Assembly (NCBI GenBank): GCA_001839685.1
Contig: MLAK01000873.1
Coordinates: 1 to 51,882, forward strand
Direction: 5' to 3'
Source of the DNA: Tritrichomonas foetus
Lineage: Eukaryota > Parabasalia > Tritrichomonadida > Tritrichomonadidae
DNA: 51,882 bases
In this document: piece by piece, positions 1-10,520 of the stretch
How the letters are laid out: each line of letters begins with the position of its first letter
Numbering within the stretch: position 1 is the first letter of the stretch
The notes under the pieces: model-generated
The model's database searches: none
What the model was told of the DNA's origin: nothing
Seen by the model: only the letters and a program-made list of their open reading frames with translations
Position numbers and translations under genes: made by a program

Positions 1-7
1 TTTAGTG

Positions 8-44
8 ATTTCGTACGTTAAGACTATTTGGTTTGTATACATCT
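8..44 (+). repeat. Left copy of 37-bp inverted repeat shared by both window ends
   Basis: Bases 8-44 are the exact reverse complement of bases 51846-51882. The repeat contains the palindromes CGTACG and GTATAC. Its inner edge is followed by TA. Such an arrangement is expected if the contig stopped on both sides in copies of the same dispersed element with terminal inverted repeats. The element itself is not in the window, so its class is unknown. Confidence 0.85.
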
Positions 45-383
45 AAGGAAAAAGAATAATTGAATAAATGTGTGAATGAAGTTTATTCGTCCATTTCCCC
101 TAAATTATTTATTTTAGTTGATAGAACTACATGAATCGACATTCATTGAAATTTTGAAGGTTTCTATTTTGAAAAGAAATCAGAAATGGTGGAAAATCTT
201 TTTTATTTATCTTCGTAAAAAAATCATTTTTCTTTTATATATTTATTGTTATAATCTAATCATATGAAATACCATCTAATAAAATAATAAAACATATTTT
301 TGGCCTATTATATCTCGAAATTAGGGAATAATGAAGCGGGAAAAAATTCCTTTCAAAATACGGTTTTATTTTGAGAAAAATAA
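45..383. other. AT-rich intergenic leader of the CHD-like gene
   Basis: No reading frame of note. The last 25 bases before the start codon contain ACGGTTTTATTTTG. A loose CGGTTTT or GCCGTTT run also precedes the starts at 32644 and 42915, so it may be a core promoter element, but this is weak. Confidence 0.4.
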
Positions 384-3300
384 ATGGAACAGAGACTGCC
401 ATCTGAAGCACCCAGCATGGCAGGAAACAATCTCACTGGTGCGCGAATCAATTATTTCCCAATGTCAATGACGAACGCAGTTGTAAATGGCGGTCATATT
501 CCCGCTGATCAGCCCGCGCATTTTGTCGATTCTCTGGCAATGCCAACCCGTGGCCGCGGAAGGGGCCGCGGTCGTGGTCGAGGTCGGGGGTCAAGAGGAC
601 GAGGTCACTATCGACGTACGAGCAGCGAAGAATCAGATGAAGATTTCGTTCCTTTGAACGGAACAGCAACCAACGATATTCGAAGATCAACGCGATCCCA
701 TCAGTCGAGAGCAATTTATAACGATGAAAGTAACGAAGAAAACGAAGATACAGAAAGTAGCGAAGTCGCAACATACGAATCTCACGGCGAAGGTCCACCA
801 ATTGAATTCGTACTCAGTCGGTCATCAAACACAGAAGAAAACAAAACAACTTTTCTCGTTAAATGGATTCATTCATCATATATTCACAGTAGTCTAGTTA
901 CTGAGGCCGAACTTCGTGTAGGATCCCACACAAGTCCTCTACTCAAAAAGTTCGACTCACTTTGCGAAAACAGTGGTGAAATTGTATCTGACGTTGGTCC
1001 CAACTTAATTGATCCTGTTCAGCTTCCAATCAATCTCTTTCATTTCTATGTTGACAGAATAGTTGATTATCGTCGTCTTGATGCACAGGGTCAAGAATTT
1101 GCCCAAGAAATGTTTGATTTAGGTCAATACATTCCTGGAATTCCAACAGAAAATATGCCGCCACCTGAACATTCAGTTTATTGTTATGATAATCCTTTCC
1201 ACAGTGAAGAAAATTTCGAAGAACGTCCCGTTCATGATGATGGATGTTGTGTACTGTCAATTGAACACGAAGAAGAAAGCTCATCCGAAACCGAATCTCT
1301 TAAACCAGTCGATACAGGTCCACCTGAAAATGTAGAATTTCTTGTCAAGTGGCAAGGCTCATCTGAATCAGACGCAACTTGGGAAAATCCAAAACGGTTA
1401 CGAAATTCAAACGATGAACTTTTCAGTGTTGCAAATGTTGACCAAATGAACAGACTTATCGAATTATTTTGGAGTAGAACTTTACCACATCAAAAAAGAC
1501 CATCTGAAATTCCACTTTCTCGAAATCTTCCAATTGAATTTACAAACCGATTGAAAACATTAACAGATAAACAAAAAGAATGTGTTTTTAAACTCCTTGA
1601 AACCAAAAGAATTCATCAAAGTACTGCAATTCTAGGAAATTCTGGAAGTGGTAGAGTTGTAAGTATTGTCGCATTTCTAGAAATATTAAGAAAAGTATAT
1701 CATAATCGACATCCAACTATTATTCTTGTTGAAAATTTTGCATGGGTTTGGGTTCAAGCAATTCATGAATTAACAAGTTTATATTGGGTTGAATACAACG
1801 GCGATGTCTCAAATCGTCTTGTTGTTCGAAATCATGAACTTGTTGGAAACAATGAAGCCAAATTTGATGTGTTAATTACAGATTTAGATGTTTTCAATAA
1901 AGATATCGATACACTTGGTCGTTTTGAATGGGGAACTATAGTAGTTGACACAATTCATGGTTCTTATGACTTTACAAGTGTATTTACAACAAAAATTGCA
2001 CATAAAATATTTTTAGTGAATAATGATGATGAAAGAATTAAAACTATTCCTTCCTCTTTTCCAAGAATTGTAATGCCACAATATCCATTCACATATTCAG
2101 AAAAATTAGTTTTCGTTGGTAGTAATATTTCATCGCAGGTTCATCTGAAACTCCGAAATTTCTTTAAAAATAAAGCAACTCGTCATACTGCTTGTCGAGC
2201 ATCACTTTTAATTTTATTAGAAATTCTTCGATCATATATTCATCCATTTCTCGTCCCAAGAATGCAAAAAGCAATTGTTCAAGAACATAAATCACGCCTT
2301 GGTGTTGCTCCAAATTCTAGTCTACAACCAGCTGAATATATGACACTCCTTATTAATTCATCTATGAAAATATTAAAATTATTTGAGCTTCTTGATAAGA
2401 ATTCAGTTAGTGTTGTTATTTCTGATCATTTTTCAACATTAAGAATTGTACAACAAATTTGTAGAACTCATGGAATTAATAGTGGACTTGCAGAATCACC
2501 TATTTCGGATGACCGCGTTTTTGATAAAGGTGAAAAATTCGAAAAAGGTGTAATTTTAATGACAAGAAGCTTTGCTTCTCCAATTTTTGATAACATGGAT
2601 ATTAAAAATATTTTCTTTTTAGATATTGGTCGAACATATGATACAGATTTGAATATTATCAGATTTTTAAGTAGAAATGGAGAAATTCCTGTTTATAGAT
2701 TTTTAACATGGGATTCTATCGAAATTTCTTTGTTTAATAGATATGTTAGTGATACTAAATTTAATTTTGAAACATTGACTTTAATTCAATCTGAACATTT
2801 ACTTAAAATTGCAGCATTAACCACCCAACCAATTCGAGAATCTCGAGTTCCTGAAGGTCATCGTACTTTTAGATTTCCTGTTGATATTCCAGATATTGCT
2901 GCAATTGATGAAGCTGTAAATGAAGACCAAGAAATTTCAAGTGATACTTCGTTTTGGGATACTGTTTTTGCGCATACTCGTGTTCAACATGTAAAACAAA
3001 GTATTTGGAAGAACAAAGATGCAATTCGCTTTCTTGAATCATTCGCTAATCATGGTGTTGGCGAATGGGGTAAAATATCTACCGAAATAAATAGATTACA
3101 AGAAGAAGTTACCGTGTTTGGAAGAGCTATTATGTTATATTTAATGAGTCATCAAGATCCAAATGAATGTTGTAATTCTTCATTAATGAATTCCATACTA
3201 TGGTTTGAAACATATCCAAATGCATCTGAAAACCAATTTTTTGAAACTACAGATTTTTGGCAAAGTGTTTCATTTGATGATCCAACTCTTCAACTTCAAG

Positions 3301-6300
3301 TTTTTAACAATACAACATTTTCTAGGCAATTACATAATCGTAGAGAAGTTTATATTAAAGCACTTGAGCAGAATTGGATTATTCAGACTTTTCTGAATTT
3401 CCGTAGGTTTCCATATATGCCATCCCGCTTTCTGGTTCAGTCTGATGATGAAAAAACGCAACCCAAGTTTTGTTATGAATTTTTAAAAAAAATTATCGAT
3501 TATGGACAGCAATGGGGTAAAGTTTGTCTAAGTTTGAAAGATTATCAACTCAATACAGAAGATTGTGATCGAAAATTCAAGTATTTATATTCTCATATTT
3601 ACATAGACATTTTATCTTTTCTTTTACATAGAATTAATACACCTGAAATCACTGAATATCGAAAAGATCCTTATTTAAGACCGATTATTCAAATGCTTGA
3701 AAAAGGTCCATTTTCTCCTTATTGGAATGAAGGCGAAACTGCGACAATTATTCGAACGCTTGTTGAATATTCAATTCCAGTAAAACCAAATGGTGAGCGT
3801 GATTTTGCTGAATTTCATGCCTTATCTCAAATTACGACTAAAAACACAGAACAAATAATTCGATATACAAGTCTTATTCTTGAAGCTGTATTCAAAAGCT
3901 CAGATGGCACAAATTTGACACTTGATGCAAGAGCTGATCCAAATGATCCGCGATCACTTGATCAGAGACAACAAATTACAATTACTGCTCAAAATGTAAC
4001 AATTCTTAAACAACGATTATCAATTTTACAACATGTTCGATCGATTTTAAGAGAAGAAATCAAAAGTTTCCACCCACAATCAACTTTACCAGCTGGATGG
4101 GATGTAACTTGTGATTCTGCTCTACTTCAAGGAATTTGTCAATATGGATTCAGTAAATTCAATAAGTTATATGCAGCTGTACCAATTCCAAAAGAGCAAG
4201 AAAATTTCGATCATTCAATGAGCCGGGATCTTCATGAATTTGAAGAATTTATGAAGAACAGTCAAGTTTCTGTTCAAAGATTGAAATTCATCATTTTAAG
4301 TAATCGACAACTTCGAAGAAGAATTGTATTCTATGGTGACGCTTATAAAATTAAGTTTACATTCTCTAAAGATAACATGTTAAAGAAAACACCGCCACGA
4401 CAACCTAATATTCAAGGAGTTAATTATAAAATCGATCCAACAAAACGGAAAAGCTTGCCACCTGAAGATTCTACATCAGTTTCTGCTTCACAATCCTTAG
4501 CTTTATCACAATATCAATCTTCACAACTTCCAAATCAACAATCACAATCTTCTTCACAAATTCCACAACAACTTTCAAGCCAGTTACAAAGTCAACAACA
4601 AAACCAAATTCAAAATCAGCAATTGCAGCAACATCAACAGATTCCATCATCAACACATTCTTCATATTCAAAGCTTGATCAGCCTGCTCCTTCGTATACT
4701 CCCCCTGCACCGCTTCCAACAAGAAACTCCTCAAGAGCTCGCCAGAATAAAGAAAATGATAATTATGTTCCTCCATCAAAAGTAAAGAAAGAATCAAGTG
4801 CAACACGTGGAATGAGATCAAAATCAGAAAAATCAGAGAAACAAGGAAAACAAGGAAAAAGAAATGCATTGGCAAATAATTCTACAAGTATGATTAATTT
4901 ACAACAACAAATAAATGAAACTCTAATTAAAAGTGAACCACAAATTCCTTCATCGAATTCATCATCATTGTCTCAACAACAAGCTGGAAATCTTTCTTCC
5001 ATGAGTAATTCCGCAATGGCTTCAACACCAATCTCTAATTCTTCATCAATGGGAGAAACCAAAAAATCAATCTTTAATTTCGATGAATCACATATTGCAC
5101 TTATATCTAATTTACCACCCACTTTATCCTCATCAAGTAATACACTTTCTTCTTTACCAGCAACTTTACCGCCAACTCTTCCTCCAACTTTGCCTTCGAC
5201 TTTACCACCAACATTACCTGCGACACTTCCTCCATCACTTCCCGCAACATTACCACCTACCTTACCACCAGCATTGCCTGCAAATATGCCACCAACCATT
5301 CCTTCAAGCATTTCAAACAGCATGAATTCAAACAGTGTAAATTCAAACAGCATAAATTCCAATAATATGAGTTCAAGTTTGTCATCAAGTATTGCATCAA
5401 ATTTACCTGCAACCTTGCCGCCAACATTGCCTAATTCAAGTTCGAATATTGCCTCAAATATATCACCAAATATGAATTCGAATATACCTTCGACGTTTCC
5501 ATCTACTCTTTCTAATTCTAGTAATCTTGCTTCTCTTCCACCAACTTTACCACCAACAATTTCATCATCAAACATGCAAAATTCTCTTCCTGCAAACTTA
5601 GCAGCATCACTTCCACCAAATTTGCCAGCAACGTTACCGCCAACATTACCACCAAACCTACCTCAAAATTTACCACCAACTCTTCCCCAATCACAAATGC
5701 AATCTTCTATACTTCCACAAAGTGCTTCAATTCAAGCTTCACAACTTCCAAAAACTTTCCCAATGGGTCCTTCTGCTTCCTCATCTTCACAAAATTCACA
5801 ACTTGTTAAATCTCACATACCCCAACAAACAACTTCTTCAATCTTTGATCAAAATATTTCTTTACTTGATCAAAACGCGAATTCATCAAGTTCCATCTTT
5901 GATCAGCCTCCATCAAATTCAATCTTTAATACCTCACAGTCAAGTCTCTTTAATTATCCTGACATGTCTGGTGACTATGAGCACACTTCAATATTTGGTC
6001 CAATTGATACAAAAGGCTTTCCACTCACTCTTCCTGGAACAGAAAACACTTCAATGAACAATGTTGATGCATTTGGATCGCATAATGATAGTTTACTTGG
6101 CGGTGTTGATGATAATTTGGATGATAATTCCATATTTGGACCAAGTTCCTCATCATCAATAAATACAAATGACAATTTTGGTGGAAATGATTCTTTTGGA
6201 TTTGGTGGATCATCTTTTGGATCTTCTTCACAGGATTCGCAATCAATCTTCAATATTGGATCAAATTCATCTTCACAGCAGAATTCATCATTCGGTGGTA

Positions 6301-7388
6301 CTACAGGAAGTATTTTTGGTAATAAAAATATATTTTTACCACCTGGAACACCAACAACTTTAAATTCAACGCCATCAAATGATATTAATTCATTTGATTC
6401 TCATAGTAACTTTGATCAATTTGGAGCTCATTCAGCTTCGCAGCCTCCAGCTTCTTCTTATGGTCAATCTTCACAGCTGCCGCCACATATACAACAGCAA
6501 GTTAATTTAGGTGTTCCTGGAATGGGACAGCAATCACAAGTTCAACAAGGACAAGTTAATGGACCATTTGGTTCAACCACTTCTACACCACCAACACAAA
6601 TGAAGCAAAGAAAACAAAGACATTCAAAAGCCAAAATAAATCAACCTCAATCTTCACAACAAGCACAGCAACAACAATCACAAAATCAGCAACAACAGCA
6701 AATGCCACAAAGGAACCAAAGTTATCAGCCATCATATCCCAACTCTATGGCATATATGGGAGGTTATCCAGCCCAAAATGCGTTTGGAATGCCATTCATG
6801 GGATATGGAAATGCAGCAGGACAAGTTCCTCCTGGTGGTGCACCAGGATTTCCTTATCAACAGCCATTCCAAGGCTTTTATGGATCACAACAGGATATTC
6901 AAGGCTTCCAAAATCAATTTTCGCAAATGGGAGCAGGACCACAGTCAGGCAACATCAGCTCTCAAGGAAGCATGCTTGGAAATCCAAATCAACAGCAACA
7001 TCCACAGCAAGGTTCGAAAACTAGTCAAAAAGCACTTCCAATACCAATGTCTGTATCACAGCAAATGGGTCAAGATATCATGGCTGGAAGGCGACCATCA
7101 AACGCACTGCCAAGTGTTGTTGTGGGACATGGAATGCAGGGAAGTCAAAGCGGCCCAATGTCGCAATATGGAGATGATAAAATGGATATTGAAATCATGG
7201 AAAAGAAACAGACAAGAAAGCAAAGAAGGAAAGCAAATGATGACCTTTTGTTAGATGATAAAGATGATGATTCTCTCAAAGGCCGAAGAAATAGAGCGAA
7301 TAGAGCGGCAGAGAGAAGAGATAGAAATTCATCGCGACTTTCTTTTGTTTACCCAACACTTCCAAAGAAACTCAGTTTTACCATATAA
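384..7388 (+). CDS. CHD-like double-chromodomain protein with degenerate Snf2 ATPase
   Basis: 2334 residues, starting at the first ATG. After an RG-repeat tail (about residues 56-75) come two chromodomains: FLVKW at 157-161 and FLVKW at 319-323, the second with the typical ATWE. The Snf2 core (about 390-790) follows, but Walker A reads GNSGSGRVV (418-426), with Arg at the Lys position, and the DEAH box reads DTIH (522-525). Motif V is ILMTRSFASP (724-733) and motif VI is only partly kept (RNGE, 764-767). A SANT-like helix set lies at 875-900. A module WDVTCDSALLQGICQYGF (from W1239) resembles the C-terminal helical modules of CHD6-9. The rest is Gln-, Ser- and Pro-rich, with LPPT repeats, SIF motifs and a basic tail. 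It probably binds nucleosomes in the nucleus as a scaffold rather than as a motor. The family call is firm; loss of ATPase activity is inferred from the motifs. Confidence 0.8.
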   Translation: MEQRLPSEAPSMAGNNLTGARINYFPMSMTNAVVNGGHIPADQPAHFVDSLAMPTRGRGRGRGRGRGRGSRGRGHYRRTSSEESDEDFVPLNGTATNDIRRSTRSHQSRAIYNDESNEENEDTESSEVATYESHGEGPPIEFVLSRSSNTEENKTTFLVKWIHSSYIHSSLVTEAELRVGSHTSPLLKKFDSLCENSGEIVSDVGPNLIDPVQLPINLFHFYVDRIVDYRRLDAQGQEFAQEMFDLGQYIPGIPTENMPPPEHSVYCYDNPFHSEENFEERPVHDDGCCVLSIEHEEESSSETESLKPVDTGPPENVEFLVKWQGSSESDATWENPKRLRNSNDELFSVANVDQMNRLIELFWSRTLPHQKRPSEIPLSRNLPIEFTNRLKTLTDKQKECVFKLLETKRIHQSTAILGNSGSGRVVSIVAFLEILRKVYHNRHPTIILVENFAWVWVQAIHELTSLYWVEYNGDVSNRLVVRNHELVGNNEAKFDVLITDLDVFNKDIDTLGRFEWGTIVVDTIHGSYDFTSVFTTKIAHKIFLVNNDDERIKTIPSSFPRIVMPQYPFTYSEKLVFVGSNISSQVHLKLRNFFKNKATRHTACRASLLILLEILRSYIHPFLVPRMQKAIVQEHKSRLGVAPNSSLQPAEYMTLLINSSMKILKLFELLDKNSVSVVISDHFSTLRIVQQICRTHGINSGLAESPISDDRVFDKGEKFEKGVILMTRSFASPIFDNMDIKNIFFLDIGRTYDTDLNIIRFLSRNGEIPVYRFLTWDSIEISLFNRYVSDTKFNFETLTLIQSEHLLKIAALTTQPIRESRVPEGHRTFRFPVDIPDIAAIDEAVNEDQEISSDTSFWDTVFAHTRVQHVKQSIWKNKDAIRFLESFANHGVGEWGKISTEINRLQEEVTVFGRAIMLYLMSHQDPNECCNSSLMNSILWFETYPNASENQFFETTDFWQSVSFDDPTLQLQVFNNTTFSRQLHNRREVYIKALEQNWIIQTFLNFRRFPYMPSRFLVQSDDEKTQPKFCYEFLKKIIDYGQQWGKVCLSLKDYQLNTEDCDRKFKYLYSHIYIDILSFLLHRINTPEITEYRKDPYLRPIIQMLEKGPFSPYWNEGETATIIRTLVEYSIPVKPNGERDFAEFHALSQITTKNTEQIIRYTSLILEAVFKSSDGTNLTLDARADPNDPRSLDQRQQITITAQNVTILKQRLSILQHVRSILREEIKSFHPQSTLPAGWDVTCDSALLQGICQYGFSKFNKLYAAVPIPKEQENFDHSMSRDLHEFEEFMKNSQVSVQRLKFIILSNRQLRRRIVFYGDAYKIKFTFSKDNMLKKTPPRQPNIQGVNYKIDPTKRKSLPPEDSTSVSASQSLALSQYQSSQLPNQQSQSSSQIPQQLSSQLQSQQQNQIQNQQLQQHQQIPSSTHSSYSKLDQPAPSYTPPAPLPTRNSSRARQNKENDNYVPPSKVKKESSATRGMRSKSEKSEKQGKQGKRNALANNSTSMINLQQQINETLIKSEPQIPSSNSSSLSQQQAGNLSSMSNSAMASTPISNSSSMGETKKSIFNFDESHIALISNLPPTLSSSSNTLSSLPATLPPTLPPTLPSTLPPTLPATLPPSLPATLPPTLPPALPANMPPTIPSSISNSMNSNSVNSNSINSNNMSSSLSSSIASNLPATLPPTLPNSSSNIASNISPNMNSNIPSTFPSTLSNSSNLASLPPTLPPTISSSNMQNSLPANLAASLPPNLPATLPPTLPPNLPQNLPPTLPQSQMQSSILPQSASIQASQLPKTFPMGPSASSSSQNSQLVKSHIPQQTTSSIFDQNISLLDQNANSSSSIFDQPPSNSIFNTSQSSLFNYPDMSGDYEHTSIFGPIDTKGFPLTLPGTENTSMNNVDAFGSHNDSLLGGVDDNLDDNSIFGPSSSSSINTNDNFGGNDSFGFGGSSFGSSSQDSQSIFNIGSNSSSQQNSSFGGTTGSIFGNKNIFLPPGTPTTLNSTPSNDINSFDSHSNFDQFGAHSASQPPASSYGQSSQLPPHIQQQVNLGVPGMGQQSQVQQGQVNGPFGSTTSTPPTQMKQRKQRHSKAKINQPQSSQQAQQQQSQNQQQQQMPQRNQSYQPSYPNSMAYMGGYPAQNAFGMPFMGYGNAAGQVPPGGAPGFPYQQPFQGFYGSQQDIQGFQNQFSQMGAGPQSGNISSQGSMLGNPNQQQHPQQGSKTSQKALPIPMSVSQQMGQDIMAGRRPSNALPSVVVGHGMQGSQSGPMSQYGDDKMDIEIMEKKQTRKQRRKANDDLLLDDKDDDSLKGRRNRANRAAERRDRNSSRLSFVYPTLPKKLSFTI
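5113..5690 (+). repeat. Coding repeat encoding LPPT/LPAT tetrapeptides
   Basis: Degenerate 12-bp periodicity inside the CHD-like gene, in blocks separated by Ser/Asn-rich stretches (about residues 1577-1770). Third codon positions vary freely between units (TTA/CTT/TTG for Leu; CCA/CCG/CCT for Pro) while the Leu-Pro-Pro-Thr pattern persists. Confidence 0.8.
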
Positions 7389-7649
7389 TTTGTTAATATT
7401 AAAGTTAAATTTATATACAATAATTACTCATTTTATATTTTTTATTTAAATTGGGATTTAACTTCTGTAATGATGGAATGAGATATGTATTGTTCTATAA
7501 TTTTGACCAAATTCTTATTTTACTATGTATATGGGTTCCAATTCACTTGTGCCTTTGAGTTACAGGATGTAAAACAAACCTTATAAAAGTAAGTTTCAAT
7601 AGAGAAAAATAAAAAGATAAGGAAAAAGCAAATCAGAATAAATGATCAT

Positions 7650-9986
7650 TTAATTTCGAATTTTAAGATTCTTAAGTACTTTGTTGAATGAAACTGGCTT
7701 AAATTGTGTTCCCATGCCAGCATAAAACTTCGAAGAAAATTCGACCCACATTAGACGAATTGCATGAAGAAGTGCTGAGAAGGCTTCCATTGCAAGAAGA
7801 ATTGCCGCAGATAATGTGCAAAATGCAGCAAAACCAACAAATAACAGTACAAAATTATTAGAATCAAGAGTCATCACGAACAGTTCCTCATAAATTACAT
7901 GACTAAGCTGTGAGTGCGCCAGTGAAAGTGCCCAAAGACGAAGATATGAAGCTGTGTGAGAAAGCGCGCCAAGACAAAATTCAATAACACCAATCAAGTT
8001 CATCACAAAAATCTCAATGACATTAAATTTAGGATCACCGCGAAGTTTTATGCATTGATAAATTGGTTTTAAGAACAATAAGCAAGGAATTGAAGCAATA
8101 AATAATATAACAATCACTGTTTGAATAGGCCATTGTTCTTTATATAATTGAAGAGTTTCATCTTTCTGCCCCATACTTAAAATCATAGAAATCATCATTT
8201 GAATCAAATTCACACCATTTTCTTGTTGATCCAATGGATAATCTGGATTAGATTTAAATTCAGTGCACCATTTCACAATAATGATAACAACTAAATAACC
8301 AAAGAAAGGAACCAAATAAAGCATTTGAGGAAGCCAAACAAGAATAATTTCCATTTTATCACGACGATGAATATGATTAATAAGTTGAAGAAACATACCA
8401 AATATCATTTGACACATTCCTAAGACAACAGAAATTTTCATTTTATAGCTATTTAAGAAGATCAATTCATTATCTTTAAAGTACCATGCACTATCAATTC
8501 CAAATTTATAAATTTCACCTTCCTGTTTCCACTTTAAAAGTGTTGTTGTACTTTCATTTACATCAACAACCCAATTTGATTTAAACATAGTGAATGGAAG
8601 TCCAAAACATTCATTATAAATAAACCCGCAATAAAGAGCACAAATTGATGCAAAGAATAGAAGCCATTTAAAACCAAAAACAGAACCACCAATTTCACCT
8701 AAATCAATATTCTTTTTCTTAACTATTGGATCAAGAATAAGCAAAGCAATTGCAGCCAAAATGTAGAAAATTGAATGACCAATATCACCAAACATTACTC
8801 CAAATAAGAATGGATACATACAATAAAATGCGCCGCCATTGATTTCATCATAGTTTGGAACACCATAAGCATTGTTTAGTGTTTGGAATGATTTTGTAAA
8901 TGAATTTGTTTCGATGAAAGTTGGAATAACCAAATCTGGATGATCTTCGGGTTTAGTTGTGTCTATTTGAACAGGGACTGGAGTTCCACTTTCTAATGCG
9001 GCAGCTTGTAATTCATTTAATAAGTCTTTGGATAATCTTTTTGGTGTCCATGCCTGATAAACAACAGTAGATTCAATTCTATCAAAATCACCGAAATCCA
9101 TTGTTTGCCAGATTTGTTTCTCTCGTGCAATGAAAATCCTCCACGCCCAAAAAGACAAACTCAGTTCTTTCAGGAACTGAATATTTGACGACACTGTGTC
9201 TTTTAACACAAGTTCAGTTTGGATAATCTCCGATTGAATTTGAGCATCCAAAGTTGCGAGGTTTTCATCATTTGTATGAAATGAATAAACATGTGTAGTA
9301 AAAGATTCACATATTTTTATCACTTTTTGCTGAAGATTCGACGACGAAACAAAAATGGCAAAAGGAATCAAATCTCCGTCAGCTTCACCGATATGCAGAA
9401 TTGCATTTCTTCTTGAAACTCGATAAACGGTCCTAAATAGCCTCTGAATCTTCGAAGTTGGAGCCAAGCCAGCAACAGAAAGTAGCATTTGGGAATCATC
9501 TATCATAGCGAGCTCTAAAGACTGCTCACTATTCTGAAAAATAGACGATGAACTTTTTTCCACAATTGGACGATAAAATCTCAATGTTTGAAGTTTTCGC
9601 CTTAATACGGAAATCTGATTTTGAAGCTGCTGATAAATATTAATTTTTTCATGAAGTTCAGAATCAGCCCTGTTTAAATATTCTGCAATTTGGGCAAGAT
9701 TTAAATCATTAATTAAAATTGGAATTTGTGATTTATTTGGGGTTGCTGGAAACATTCCTTCAATTGATTTTAAATGTATTTCAATGTAACGTAGGCATCG
9801 TTCTGCATCTTCGCAAAGCATGAAAGTGTCGGCAAATCGTTTCGGCTTTGAAAAATTATTCGCATTGATATCAATCACTTCAAGAGTTCCTTTTTCTGCG
9901 ATTTTTTTGATAACATTGTAGGCTGCCTCAATAGGGCAAACAATTTCAACAAACTCCATTGGCTCAGGGAAAAAAACGGAAGACAT
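7650..9986 (-). CDS. V-type proton ATPase V0 subunit a
   Basis: 778 residues, the usual length is about 800. Subunit a forms the proton half-channels of the membrane V0 sector and the stator arm that holds V1, so the protein acts in acidification of lysosome-like or secretory compartments. The N-terminal half is soluble and helical. From about residue 370 comes the conserved GVPNYDEINGGAF, then PFLFGVMFGDIGHS and a series of membrane helices. The family signature HTASYLRLWALSLAHSQLS is present, and R683 is the arginine essential for proton transport (R735 in yeast Vph1). The gene is complete and converges on the CHD-like gene. The start ATG at 9986 has no in-frame rival nearby. Confidence 0.95.
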   Translation of the reverse strand: MSSVFFPEPMEFVEIVCPIEAAYNVIKKIAEKGTLEVIDINANNFSKPKRFADTFMLCEDAERCLRYIEIHLKSIEGMFPATPNKSQIPILINDLNLAQIAEYLNRADSELHEKINIYQQLQNQISVLRRKLQTLRFYRPIVEKSSSSIFQNSEQSLELAMIDDSQMLLSVAGLAPTSKIQRLFRTVYRVSRRNAILHIGEADGDLIPFAIFVSSSNLQQKVIKICESFTTHVYSFHTNDENLATLDAQIQSEIIQTELVLKDTVSSNIQFLKELSLSFWAWRIFIAREKQIWQTMDFGDFDRIESTVVYQAWTPKRLSKDLLNELQAAALESGTPVPVQIDTTKPEDHPDLVIPTFIETNSFTKSFQTLNNAYGVPNYDEINGGAFYCMYPFLFGVMFGDIGHSIFYILAAIALLILDPIVKKKNIDLGEIGGSVFGFKWLLFFASICALYCGFIYNECFGLPFTMFKSNWVVDVNESTTTLLKWKQEGEIYKFGIDSAWYFKDNELIFLNSYKMKISVVLGMCQMIFGMFLQLINHIHRRDKMEIILVWLPQMLYLVPFFGYLVVIIIVKWCTEFKSNPDYPLDQQENGVNLIQMMISMILSMGQKDETLQLYKEQWPIQTVIVILFIASIPCLLFLKPIYQCIKLRGDPKFNVIEIFVMNLIGVIEFCLGALSHTASYLRLWALSLAHSQLSHVIYEELFVMTLDSNNFVLLFVGFAAFCTLSAAILLAMEAFSALLHAIRLMWVEFSSKFYAGMGTQFKPVSFNKVLKNLKIRN

Positions 9987-10185
9987 TTTTCGATTTTTTA
10001 TTTTGATACAATTGTTATGATCAACTCAATTTTGAATAATTTATATAGAAAAATTGGAATATTGAGATAATTTTGAATAATTCGATCGAATATTATCTTA
10101 ATTTTCTATGATTTATTTTCTGACATCACTAATTGAATTCACTTTTTTTATATAATGAAAAAGTTATGATAACATTTTAAATGAC

Positions 10186-10194
10186 TATATGGTC
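10186..10194 (+). promoter_or_regulatory. Candidate TATATGGTC motif
   Basis: Exact TATATGGTC about 200 bp upstream of the V-ATPase start. The same motif recurs at 38625 and 42521, with variants at other intergenic sites. Function is inferred from recurrence only. Confidence 0.35.
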
Positions 10195-10476
10195 GCAATT
10201 CGTCAGCAATGAATCAACAAAAAACACAAGAAAAAGAGATTTTTTTTGTTCGAATTATTTAAAAGTTTTTTCTTTAATTAAAATAATGAAATTAATGGCA
10301 AATTTGAAATTTACTTTCTGCTATTTATCAGAAAATTGGATATAATGAACTTTATAAGTAAAATTTACCAACAATCTTCTCCTAAGATCAGCAAATAATG
10401 ATGCAGTACTTCATGCACATAATAAATTGATAATGAATGAAGTGAATTTCAAAAAGACACTTCTGAGAGAGATATT

Positions 10477-10520
10477 CTAAATGGTTAACAAAAAATATAT
10501 TTATTTGGTTAACCATCTAG
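10477..10520. other. Inverted repeat with 13-base arms
   Basis: CTAAATGGTTAAC at 10477-10489 and GTTAACCATCTAG at 10508-10520 pair with one mismatch around an 18-base spacer. It lies 360 bp upstream of the small protein gene. It may be a binding site, a cruciform or a short element remnant. Confidence 0.5.

Noticed and set aside
4973..5575. 200-codon minus-strand frame opposite the LPPT repeats
   Set aside because: Shadow of the repeat on the other strand; the plus-strand gene explains it.
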